64,000 bases of DNA from Prochlorococcus marinus str. SB. GTDB lineage: Bacteria; Cyanobacteriota; Cyanobacteriia; PCC-6307; Cyanobiaceae. The stretch is from the NCBI RefSeq assembly GCF_000760115.1, contig NZ_JNAS01000002.1, positions 992,001 through 1,056,000 of the forward strand, written 5' to 3'. This document shows, one piece after another, positions 29,595 to 37,262 of the stretch. Below the pieces are notes generated by a model. The model made no database searches. It was given only the letters and a program-made list of their open reading frames with translations, and was not told where the DNA came from. Every line of letters begins with the position of its first letter. The stretch's first letter is position 1. The position numbers and the translations under genes are program-made.

Positions 29595-29676
29595 TGGGAG
29601 CGGTCGGACTTGAACCGACATACCCGAAGGTGCCGCATTTTGAGTGCGGTGCGTCTACCAATTCCACCACGCTCCC
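29595..29676 (-). tRNA. tRNA-Leu (CAA)
   Basis: The reverse strand gives an 82-base class II tRNA: acceptor GGGAGCG with CGCTCCC, anticodon stem CCGCA/TGCGG with loop CTCAAAA and anticodon CAA, an extended variable arm (CACCTTCGGGTATG) and T loop TTCAAGT. The discriminator is A, as required for leucine. argD begins five bases downstream, so one transcript may contain both. Confidence 0.95.
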
Positions 29677-29958
29677 AAGGCTTTTGAAAAAATGAACTTT
29701 TTCATTATAACAAAAATCAACTTATTGACTATTGTTTTGGTCAAGGAACAGTGATCAAGATTAAGTTTGTTAATAGTTAATCTTTTTGATAAAAACATAG
29801 AATTATATTTATTGCATTTGCTGACAAGAAATAAGGAAAAAAAGAGTATTTAAACATTTATGATACATTTTTGTGATTAAATACTGTTAAAACTCTTTTT
29901 TTTGAGGCGAAAGCTTCATAAATAGTAATATTGTGTTATATTTGCTAAAAAAACAAAA
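29677..29958. other. AT-rich intergenic stretch with an inverted repeat
   Basis: No gene of normal size is present. AGTATTTAA (29845-29853) and TTAAATACT (29877-29885) are perfect inverted copies, and the surrounding AAAAAAAGAG and CTCTTTTTTT could pair as an outer arm. A second small hairpin, GAGGC-GAAA-GCTTC, follows at 29904-29917. The stretch probably includes the promoter of tRNA-Leu on the minus strand and of the tiny ORFs on the plus strand (TATATT at 29937-29942). Confidence 0.4.
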
Positions 29959-30066
29959 ATGTCTAACTCTCAAGCCAAAAAATTATCTCTTAAATTTGTC
30001 CCTTATCTTTTTATAGCAGTAACTATATTGACAACATTCGGATCTAATAGTGGAACTTGGGCATGA
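29959..30066 (+). CDS. Possible 35-residue membrane peptide
   Basis: A short frame from ATG 29959 encodes MSNSQAKKLSLKFVPYLFIA and then a hydrophobic segment ending GTWA. The polar, basic N-terminus followed by a single hydrophobic stretch is like small cyanobacterial membrane peptides, but I recognise no family. Its stop TGA overlaps the next ATG as ATGA, an arrangement typical of translational coupling, which supports both frames. A TATATT sequence lies 17 bases before the start codon. Confidence 0.5.
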   Translation: MSNSQAKKLSLKFVPYLFIAVTILTTFGSNSGTWA

Positions 30067-30173
30067 AAGAATTCAAATTTGCTGGTTTAAATAAAATTTG
30101 GTCTAATCGCTTTTTAGTTTTGTTTATATTATTTCTGGGTTGTATTTCACTAATCAATATTGCTTATGTTTGA
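30063..30173 (+). CDS. Possible 36-residue membrane peptide, coupled to the preceding one
   Basis: The frame starts at the ATG inside the ATGA overlap and encodes MKEFKFAGLNKIWSNRFLVL and a hydrophobic helix (VLFILFLGCISLINIAYV). It has basic residues before the helix and almost no tail after it. No family is recognised. It ends 39 bases before the stop of convergent murA. The coupled arrangement suggests the two peptides act together, which is inference. Confidence 0.5.
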   Translation: MKEFKFAGLNKIWSNRFLVLFILFLGCISLINIAYV

Positions 30174-30212
30174 ATGAACTTTTTTTAGTTTTAGAATATT
30201 ATTGGCAAATAT

Positions 30213-31583
30213 TTAAGCTGCTTCGAGTTTAGAAAGATTCTCAGATTTAGGTTCAATTTTATACCCATTTTCTTCAAAAGTAGTTTTACTAATCTCTCTG
30301 ATAATTTTGATACCTGAATTTTTTAATTTTAATTCAAAATTTTCATAACCTCTATCTAAATGTTCTAATCCATAGATCTTACTACTACCTTTTGCGATGA
30401 TTCCTGCAATTATTAAAGCAGCTGATGATCTTAAATCTGAGCCAACTAGATTCATCCCATTAATTGTTTTAACGCCTTTGATGTAAGCTACGTTTTTGTT
30501 TAGTTTTATGCGGGCACCCATTTCGTTAAGTAAATAAATATGATTCATTCTGTTTTCGAAAATTGTTTCGGTTATCTTTGATTGACCATTTGCGATTGTC
30601 ATTAGAACTGTAAATGGTGCCTGCAAATCAGTAGGAAAGCCTGGAAAAGGAGCTGTTTCAATATCTACTCCTTTAATCTCTTTACTCTTGATAGAAATCG
30701 AATTACCTTTAATCGTAATTTTACTCCCACTCTCTTGAAGCTTATTAGTAACAGCTTCAAGATGATGTGGAATTACTGGATAAATTGTTATTGAAGAAGA
30801 AGTTGCAGCAGCAGCTATTAGAAAAGTTCCAGCTTCTATTCGGTCTGGAATTACTTTATGGGTACATCCGTAAAGCTTATTAACACCATCAATAATAATT
30901 GTTTCTTTACCGGAGTCATAAATCTTTGCCCCCATTTTATTAAGCATTTGGCATAAATCTTGAACTTCAGGTTCTCTAGCAGCATTTTCAATAGTAGTTC
31001 TTCCTTTGGCTAAAGATGCTGCCATTATTAAAGTTTCAGTCGCACCTACACTTGGACAATTTAATTTAATATGAGTGCCATGAAGTCTATTCTTGTTTCC
31101 CCTTGTTTTTGCCTTGACAATTCCCTCTTCAATAATAATGTCTGCTCCTAGTGCGATTAATCCATTAATGTGCTCGTCTATTGGCCTTGAACCAATATTA
31201 CATCCACCTGGTAACGGTACTTGAGCCTCCCCAAATTTTGTTAATAGTGCACCTATACAAAAGAAACTAGCTCTTAATCCTTTAACAAGTTCATATGGAA
31301 GTTCTTTAATCGAAATAGTTGTTGGATCTATTTCTAGTTGGTTGTTTTTACGAACTAAATTAACTCCTAAATTCTTTAGGATATTACCCATTTTTTCAAT
31401 ATCAGTGAGAAAAGGTACATTTTCAAGAATTATTTTTTCATTAGTTAGTAATGATGAGGCTAATAAAACTAAGGCGGAATTCTTTGCACCACTTATTTCA
31501 ACTATTCCATTTAACTTGCCTTGGCCAAGAATCTTTAAATTTTGCGATTTAAGATATGACTTTGTTTTGCTTCCGCAAATCAT
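30213..31583 (-). CDS. murA: UDP-N-acetylglucosamine 1-carboxyvinyltransferase
   Basis: MurA adds enolpyruvate to UDP-GlcNAc, the first committed step in peptidoglycan synthesis. The 456-residue protein has SGAKNSALVLLASSLLTNE near the start and the active-site loop PGGCNIGSRPID with Cys128, the residue targeted by fosfomycin in the family. RIEAGTFLIAAAATSS and PGFPTDLQAPFTVL are also conserved. Slightly extended at both ends compared with the usual 420 residues. Confidence 0.97.
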   Translation of the reverse strand: MICGSKTKSYLKSQNLKILGQGKLNGIVEISGAKNSALVLLASSLLTNEKIILENVPFLTDIEKMGNILKNLGVNLVRKNNQLEIDPTTISIKELPYELVKGLRASFFCIGALLTKFGEAQVPLPGGCNIGSRPIDEHINGLIALGADIIIEEGIVKAKTRGNKNRLHGTHIKLNCPSVGATETLIMAASLAKGRTTIENAAREPEVQDLCQMLNKMGAKIYDSGKETIIIDGVNKLYGCTHKVIPDRIEAGTFLIAAAATSSSITIYPVIPHHLEAVTNKLQESGSKITIKGNSISIKSKEIKGVDIETAPFPGFPTDLQAPFTVLMTIANGQSKITETIFENRMNHIYLLNEMGARIKLNKNVAYIKGVKTINGMNLVGSDLRSSAALIIAGIIAKGSSKIYGLEHLDRGYENFELKLKNSGIKIIREISKTTFEENGYKIEPKSENLSKLEAA

Positions 31584-31772
31584 TCAGACTTAATTTATTA
31601 GGTTCATCATGACAAACTAATAATATTAAGTCCACCCTATGTAACGTCATGAATATTAATTAAAAGTGAAAATGTATTTTTTGATTTCTTGGAAAATAAA
31701 AATTTAATAAATAATTGATCAAAATATTTATTTAATTAAGATATAGTTGATAACAAATTTTTCAAATTACTC

Positions 31773-32615
31773 ATAGAAAATACTTTTTTAAAAATAACTA
31801 GTAAAAACAATAATCTAGTTAAAAGATTTAGATCATTTAAAAGAGGATCATCTCCAAAAGATCAAGACTTTTTTTGCATAGAGGGTACACATCTCATTGA
31901 AGAATTGCTGAAGTCTGGAAAAAATCCCTCTAAGATTTTACTTACCGAAAAATGGCTAAGAAAGAATCAAAATCTAAGCAAAAAATTTCATGAGTCATTA
32001 ATAAATATTGTCTCAGAGGAAGTCTTGGCATCTGCGATTTCAACAATTAATCCAGATGGGATAGCAGCTTTAGTAGAGATTTCAGCAATACCTAATTATC
32101 AATTTAATAGAAAAGATGATTTTGTTCTTGTTCTCGACAGAATTCAAGATCCTGGGAATATGGGTAATCTATTTAGAACCGCTTTAGCTGCGGGTGTTAA
32201 TGCAATTTTTTTAGCTGGAGGTGCGCACCCATTAGGCCAAAAGGTATTAAGAGCATCCTCAGGTGCAGTTTTTCATCTGCCATTTTTAAGATTTGATGGA
32301 ATTGAAGAAGAAATATTAAATTCTTTACTTAAGTCTTTGTCTGAATTATCAAATGTAGGATTTAAGATTTTCTCTACTAGTAGCCATAATGAGAGTTCAA
32401 AAAAACCTTCAAAACCTTACTGGGAAGTTGATTGGTCTAGACGTACCGCATTAATTTTGGGTAATGAAGGTCAAGGTATTAATAAAAAAATTCAAGAGGC
32501 TTATAATGAAACTATTACAATTCCGCATAGTGAGATTGTAGAATCATTGAATGTGGCTTGTGTTGCAGTTCCGTTATTACTAGAACGAAAAAGAGTCGCA
32601 TACAACTCTAAATAA
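31773..32615 (+). CDS. SpoU/TrmH-type RNA 2'-O-methyltransferase, non-canonical start
   Basis: The protein belongs to the SPOUT class: the C-terminal domain has LDRIQDPGNMGNLFRTALAA, ILGNEGQGI and IPHSEIVESLNVACVAVPLL, the SAM-binding knot. The N-terminal substrate-binding domain reads ITSKNNNLVKRFRSFKRG and FCIEGTHLIEELLKSG, clearly coding from about 31794, yet the first in-frame ATG/GTG/TTG is a TTG at 31905, which would delete this part. The frame is open from 31740. I give the ATA at 31773 as a provisional start; ATA 31794 is another possibility. Target RNA (rRNA or tRNA) is not determined. lpd follows 11 bases downstream. Confidence 0.85.
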   Translation: MENTFLKITSKNNNLVKRFRSFKRGSSPKDQDFFCIEGTHLIEELLKSGKNPSKILLTEKWLRKNQNLSKKFHESLINIVSEEVLASAISTINPDGIAALVEISAIPNYQFNRKDDFVLVLDRIQDPGNMGNLFRTALAAGVNAIFLAGGAHPLGQKVLRASSGAVFHLPFLRFDGIEEEILNSLLKSLSELSNVGFKIFSTSSHNESSKKPSKPYWEVDWSRRTALILGNEGQGINKKIQEAYNETITIPHSEIVESLNVACVAVPLLLERKRVAYNSK

Positions 32616-32626
32616 ATAAATAAAAA

Positions 32627-34066
32627 GTGACTGATTCAAGTTTTGATTTTGATTTAATCGTAATAGGAGCAGGATATGGAGGTTTTGATGCCGCTAAACA
32701 TGCTGCTGGTAAGGGACTGAAAGTCGCAATAGTAGAATCTTCTGATATGGGAGGCACTTGTGTTAATAAGGGTTGTGTTCCATCTAAAGCTCTTTTGGCT
32801 GCAAGTGGAAAAGTTAGAGAAATAGCTAATTATGAACATTTAGCTAAATTTGGTATACATGCTTCACCAGTAAGGTTTGAGAGATCAAAAATTGCAGATC
32901 ATGCAAATAATTTAGTTTTAAATGTTAGAGAAAATTTAACAAAGACTCTGAAAAGGAGTGGAGTTGAAATTATTTTGGGCATTGGAAGAATTGAAGGAAA
33001 TCAAAAAGTAGGCATAAGAGATAAAAACGGAATTGATAAAATTTTCACATGTCAAAATATTGTTATAGCAACAGGCTCTTCTCCATTTGTGCCCCGTGGA
33101 ATAACTTTGGATAATAGGACCGTATTTACTAGTGATGATGCGGTTAAACTTGAGTGGCTTCCAAGATGGATAGCAATTATTGGAAGCGGATATATAGGTC
33201 TAGAATTTGCGGATGTTTATACCGCTCTTGGTTCTGAAGTTACCATGATCGAGGCTTTGGAGAATATTATGCCAACATTTGATCCAGACATCACTAAAAT
33301 TGCTAAGAAGAACCTTATTCAAGCGAGAGATATAGATACAAAATCAAATGTCTTTGCGACAAAAATAAATCCTGGATGTCCTGTAAAAATAGAACTGACG
33401 GATGCAAAATCTAAGGAAGTTGTAGAAACATTAGAAGTTGACGCTGTACTAGTTGCAACTGGCAGAAGTCCTAATAGTAATAACTTAAATCTTGAGTCGG
33501 TTGGTATCGAAACAGTAAAAGGTTTCATTCCTGTCGATGATCACATGAGAGTTAAGAATGGTGATAAAATAATACCTAACATTTGGGCTGTTGGAGATGT
33601 AACGGGCAAACTAATGCTTGCCCATACAGCTGCAGCGCAGGGTACTATTGCTGTTGATAATATTTGCGGTGGTAATGTCGAAATTAACTATAAAAGTATC
33701 CCTGCAGCAACCTTTACTCACCCAGAGATAAGTTCAGTTGGTCTCTCAGAAGTTGAAGCTAAAGAGATATCTGCAAAAGAAAATTTTACTTTGGGAGTTG
33801 TCAAAAGTTTCTTTAAGGCAAATTCAAAAGCATTGGCTGAATTGGAGAGTGATGGATTGCTAAAGTTGATTTTCAATAAAGATAATGGGAAAGTATTAGG
33901 TGCTCATATTTTTGGGTTACATGCAGCTGATTTAATTCAAGAAATTTCGAACGCAATTTCAAGGAACCAAGATGTAATTGAATTATCTAAAGAAGTTCAT
34001 ACTCATCCTACTCTTAGTGAAGTAGTTGAGGTCGCATATAAACAAGCGGCTTCTCAAATAAAATAA
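32627..34066 (+). CDS. lpd: Dihydrolipoamide dehydrogenase
   Basis: Lpd is the FAD enzyme (E3) that reoxidises lipoyl groups in 2-oxoacid dehydrogenase complexes and the glycine cleavage system. The 479 residues start at GTG and show the FAD motif VIGAGYGGFDAAKHAA, the redox disulphide GGTCVNKGC (Cys45, Cys50), the NAD motif IIGSGYIGLEFADVY, and the C-terminal active-site EVHTHPTLSEVVE. pdhA, for the E1 alpha subunit of the same complex, is at 42.6 kb. Confidence 0.96.
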   Translation: MTDSSFDFDLIVIGAGYGGFDAAKHAAGKGLKVAIVESSDMGGTCVNKGCVPSKALLAASGKVREIANYEHLAKFGIHASPVRFERSKIADHANNLVLNVRENLTKTLKRSGVEIILGIGRIEGNQKVGIRDKNGIDKIFTCQNIVIATGSSPFVPRGITLDNRTVFTSDDAVKLEWLPRWIAIIGSGYIGLEFADVYTALGSEVTMIEALENIMPTFDPDITKIAKKNLIQARDIDTKSNVFATKINPGCPVKIELTDAKSKEVVETLEVDAVLVATGRSPNSNNLNLESVGIETVKGFIPVDDHMRVKNGDKIIPNIWAVGDVTGKLMLAHTAAAQGTIAVDNICGGNVEINYKSIPAATFTHPEISSVGLSEVEAKEISAKENFTLGVVKSFFKANSKALAELESDGLLKLIFNKDNGKVLGAHIFGLHAADLIQEISNAISRNQDVIELSKEVHTHPTLSEVVEVAYKQAASQIK

Positions 34067-34078
34067 TATCTAGAAATA

Positions 34079-34966
34079 ATGGAGATAAGACGCAGGCCAC
34101 CAAATCCAACAGTAAGGGTAGAAAATTTAGAATATGCTGTACCTCATCGAGAAGCACAAGCAAAAAATATTCTGGAAGAAATTGTATGGCACAAGGATAT
34201 TGAAATTAAAAATTTTAAAAAAATAGTTTCTTTAGAAGATCTCATCAAAAAGATTGAAAAACTTCCTACTCCCAAAGATTTTTATAAAAATATTTTGGAA
34301 TCAAAAATAAAACCAGGAGTTATTGCTGAAATAAAAAAAGCTAGTCCGAGTAAAGGAGTTATTAGAAAAATTTTTAATCCTGAAAACATAGCAATTTGTT
34401 ATGAAGGATTAGGTGCATCATGTATCTCAGTACTTACCGATAAAAGATTTTTTCAAGGTAGTTATGCAATACTCGAAACTGTAAGGAGATCAACTAATCT
34501 CCCTCTACTCTGCAAAGATTTTATTATTTCTGCTTATCAAATTTATAAAGCAAGGGTATCTGGCGCTGATGCAATATTATTAATCGCTGCGATTTTAAGT
34601 GATGACGATTTAATTTATTTAAAGAAAATTGCTGACAATTTAAAGATGAGTGTTCTTGTTGAAGTCCATAACTCTAATGAATTAGAAAGGATTCTAAAAT
34701 TAAAATCTTTTAATTTGATTGGAATAAATAATAGGGACTTAAAGACTTTTAAAACGGATTTAAAAACATCAATAGAATTGATGCATACATATGCAGATAT
34801 ATTTTTAAAACAAAAAATTATTCCTATAAGTGAATCTGGAATTAATTGTGCCGAAGATTTAGAATTGCTTAGATCTATTGGAATCAAGGGAGTATTAATT
34901 GGTGAAACTTTTATGAGAGAAACTGATATTGAACAATCGTTCAATAAATTATTTAACTCGATTTAA
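34079..34966 (+). CDS. trpC: Indole-3-glycerol-phosphate synthase
   Basis: TrpC closes the indole ring in tryptophan synthesis. The 295-residue barrel protein has [17 protein letters not shown] with the catalytic lysine, [56 protein letters not shown] and [15 protein letters not shown]. The N-terminal extension of about 60 residues is usual in cyanobacteria. It follows lpd by 12 bases on the same strand. Confidence 0.96.
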   Translation: MEIRRRPPNPTVRVENLEYAVPHREAQAKNILEEIVWHKDIEIKNFKKIVSLEDLIKKIEKLPTPKDFYKNILESKIKPGVIAEIKKASPSKGVIRKIFNPENIAICYEGLGASCISVLTDKRFFQGSYAILETVRRSTNLPLLCKDFIISAYQIYKARVSGADAILLIAAILSDDDLIYLKKIADNLKMSVLVEVHNSNELERILKLKSFNLIGINNRDLKTFKTDLKTSIELMHTYADIFLKQKIIPISESGINCAEDLELLRSIGIKGVLIGETFMRETDIEQSFNKLFNSI

Positions 34967-35020
34967 TATTGACTTAAATCGTGCTATAAAATTAAATAGA
35001 CAGAGTTGTACTGAATATAT

Positions 35021-35692
35021 ATGCAGGCTGTAATTTTAACAGGTATAGTTGCTGGATTTGTGCATGTAGTTAGTGGCGCTGATCATCTGATTGCAATGGT
35101 ACCAGCAGCAATTAATAATCCCCAAAAAGCTCTTAAAAATAGTTTCTCATGGGGCTTAGGACACTCTTCAGGTGTCCTCTTGTTAGCTTTTCTAGCGATT
35201 TTTATAAAGGATATTACGCCATTAAACAAATTTTCAAATATTGCCGAATTTCTAGTTGGAATTTCTCTCCTAATTGTTGGATTATTTGCTATAAAAAATT
35301 CTTTTCAATTAAGCATCCATTCGCATTCCCATAAGCATGAGAATGGAATTGCCCATCGTCACTTTCACTTTCATGTTAAGGAACAAAAAAAAAATTATAA
35401 GCACTCACATGCTTTGACAGGTTTAGGTTTGCTACACGGTATAGCTGGAGGTTCTCATTTTCTTGCAGTCCTTCCTGCTTTAGCACTACCTTTAACAAGC
35501 GCTTGCTTATATTTGATTTCATATTTGATTGGTTCACTAGTAAGTATGAATCTTTTTACTTGTTTAATATCTTTTACCACCTTTAAAGCCAGTCAAAAAT
35601 TTATTAAAAGATTGATAGCTGTAGCAGGAGGGCTTTCCTTTTCTTTGGGATTATTTTGGATTCAAAGAAGTGCTTCTATTTTTTTGAATTAA
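35021..35692 (+). CDS. Putative nickel transporter beside Ni-SOD genes
   Basis: The 223-residue membrane protein has about six hydrophobic segments. The first helix carries HVVSGADHLIAM (His15, Asp21, His22), like the metal-binding signature of nickel/cobalt permeases, and a second copy-like motif GLGLLHGIAGGSHFLAV follows the middle loop. That loop is extremely His-rich (IHSHSHKHENG, HRHFHFHV, KHSH), fitting Ni or Co binding. The next two genes on the opposite strand are sodX and sodN, so nickel supply for Ni-SOD is the likely role. Its last 42 bases overlap the end of sodX. Confidence 0.8.
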   Translation: MQAVILTGIVAGFVHVVSGADHLIAMVPAAINNPQKALKNSFSWGLGHSSGVLLLAFLAIFIKDITPLNKFSNIAEFLVGISLLIVGLFAIKNSFQLSIHSHSHKHENGIAHRHFHFHVKEQKKNYKHSHALTGLGLLHGIAGGSHFLAVLPALALPLTSACLYLISYLIGSLVSMNLFTCLISFTTFKASQKFIKRLIAVAGGLSFSLGLFWIQRSASIFLN

Positions 35693-36046
35693 AAAATTTT
35701 TTAATTTAGGAATAATTAATTTAGAGGTGACAATCCCAATTATTTTTTCATTATTGATTAATCCAAATTTATTACTATCTTCGCTAAATTCAAGATTGTC
35801 GCCAATAACCTCAATATTGTTTTGATTCACTGAATTTATTCTTTTTATTATTTTTTTATTTTTAAGTGGATGATTAAAAATAACTATTTGTCGATTTTTA
35901 AGTATTGATTTATTTTTTTTATAATTTTTAAAAAATACAATATCCCCTTCCTTTAGGTAAGGTAACATCGACTCACCACTAATAATGGCAGTTTTTCTTA
36001 AACCTAAAAAAAATAAAATAAGATTAAAAAAACTTTTGAAAATAAT
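35651..36046 (-). CDS. sodX: SodX, S26-type peptidase for Ni-SOD maturation, non-canonical start
   Basis: SodX removes the SodN propeptide so that the nickel hook can form. The core is GESMLPYLKEGDIVFF with the S26 serine, and RQIVIFNHPLKNKKIIKRIN with the lysine region. The first ATG (35966-35968) falls just after the serine codon, so it cannot be the true start. The frame is open upstream into the end of sodN and encodes a membrane helix (FFNLILFFLGLRKTAIISGE); no ATG, GTG or TTG occurs there. I take the ATT at 36044-36046 as a provisional start, five bases from the sodN stop. The 3' end overlaps the transporter gene by 42 bases. Confidence 0.82.
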   Translation of the reverse strand: MIFKSFFNLILFFLGLRKTAIISGESMLPYLKEGDIVFFKNYKKNKSILKNRQIVIFNHPLKNKKIIKRINSVNQNNIEVIGDNLEFSEDSNKFGLINNEKIIGIVTSKLIIPKLKNFLIQKNRSTSLNPK

Positions 36047-36051
36047 TCTGG

Positions 36052-36525
36052 TTAACTAGCTTTTACAAAAGCGTCTGATCTTCCTTTTGAAGCCCAGAAA
36101 ATACTATGAATTTTTTCTACATAAACCATGAGTTCCTCAGCTTGAGCCAAGTCAATATTAACTTTGCATGCACTGCATAATTTGGCTGCCTTCCAAATGG
36201 TTTCATGTAAGTCTGGATAAGTTTCTAAGTGAACAGGTTTAAAGTAATCTGTCCATAAAATTAGAATTTCTTTCTTAGTTTCTTTTGCTTGCTCTTCTTT
36301 AACTGCGACATATCTAGAGAAAGTATTACTGTATGCAGCCCACTCTGCTGAATCAGTGCTAGAAGGAGCTTCTAACGCAATAAGTTTTTTTGTCATTGAT
36401 AAAACTGCTTCAGCTGCAACTCTCGTAGATGCTGGGTCGTAAACACCACAAGGACCGTCACAATGAGCATGGACAGTAATAGGTGATTTTTTATCTAGAA
36501 AAGAATTGATGAATTTACTTAACAT
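36052..36525 (-). CDS. sodN: Nickel superoxide dismutase
   Basis: SodN disproportionates superoxide with a nickel ion held by the N-terminal hook. The hook HCDGPCGVY is at residues 21-29, with His21, Cys22 and Cys26 as ligands after cleavage following VHA at 18-20. The rest is the four-helix bundle (ASTRVAAEAVLSMTKK onward). The propeptide of 20 residues must be removed by SodX, encoded immediately downstream. A GTATATATAC palindrome lies 18 bases before the start and overlaps a plausible -10 region. Confidence 0.97.
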   Translation of the reverse strand: MLSKFINSFLDKKSPITVHAHCDGPCGVYDPASTRVAAEAVLSMTKKLIALEAPSSTDSAEWAAYSNTFSRYVAVKEEQAKETKKEILILWTDYFKPVHLETYPDLHETIWKAAKLCSACKVNIDLAQAEELMVYVEKIHSIFWASKGRSDAFVKAS

Positions 36526-36603
36526 TTCAATTATTTGATGTTGTATATATACTACTTGGAGATTAACTAAATTGAAAAGTCTTAGATATTTTTCTTACTT
36601 AAT

Positions 36604-37176
36604 TTAATTGACTTTTAATAATTCAACTTCAAATATTAAAGTCGCATTAGCAGGTATTACATTTCCTGCGCCTCTCGATCCGTATCCAAGCTCCGGAGGT
36701 ATTGTTAATTTTCTTTTACCTCCAACTTTCATGCCTGCTACACCTTCGTCCCAACCTTTTATAACACGTCCTGCACCTAGGGGAAAGCTGAATGGAGCTC
36801 TTCCGATACTGGTATCAAATTGTGTCCCGTCTTCTAGAGTACCTGTGTAATTAACAGTAACTGTTTGCCCAGTACTAGCTTCATCTCCTTCCCCATTTAT
36901 GATATCTGCAATAATTAGACCACTTTCTGTAGTCCTTGAATTGCTGTCTGATGATGTTTCTTCTGCCATAGCGAAAAGTATAGGATTTGGATCTGATGGG
37001 TCTAATTCAAATAAATTATTATTTGAGACATTTAATGATTTAGCAACAGGTGGTTTTTGTGCTGACTGAATTTCTGATTCGGCAGCATTGACAACTTGTG
37101 GTGAATTAAATTGACTGAACAGAGTTAATGAAACACAAAAAACAAAAACTGCAAAACTAATAAAGACTTCTTTCAC
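36604..37176 (-). CDS. FKBP-type peptidyl-prolyl isomerase, exported
   Basis: The 190-residue protein starts with a signal-like hydrophobic segment ([19 protein letters not shown], then VVNAAES) and ends in a single FKBP domain from about residue 83: [57 protein letters not shown] and [14 protein letters not shown]. All main active-site residues are present. It probably helps proline-limited folding in the thylakoid lumen or periplasm. It stands alone upstream of sodN on the same strand. Confidence 0.93.
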   Translation of the reverse strand: MKEVFISFAVFVFCVSLTLFSQFNSPQVVNAAESEIQSAQKPPVAKSLNVSNNNLFELDPSDPNPILFAMAEETSSDSNSRTTESGLIIADIINGEGDEASTGQTVTVNYTGTLEDGTQFDTSIGRAPFSFPLGAGRVIKGWDEGVAGMKVGGKRKLTIPPELGYGSRGAGNVIPANATLIFEVELLKVN

Positions 37177-37262
37177 TTAAATTTTGAAAGTTACTAAAAC
37201 TAAGTCTACAGAATGAAGGTACAATAAATGAGTGATTATAAATTTAATTTCGTAATTTTAGA

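Noticed and set aside
29590-29670. N-terminal extension of argD by 27 residues
   Set aside because: The sequence is the tRNA-Leu gene read in frame; the conserved enzyme starts at the ATG 29589.
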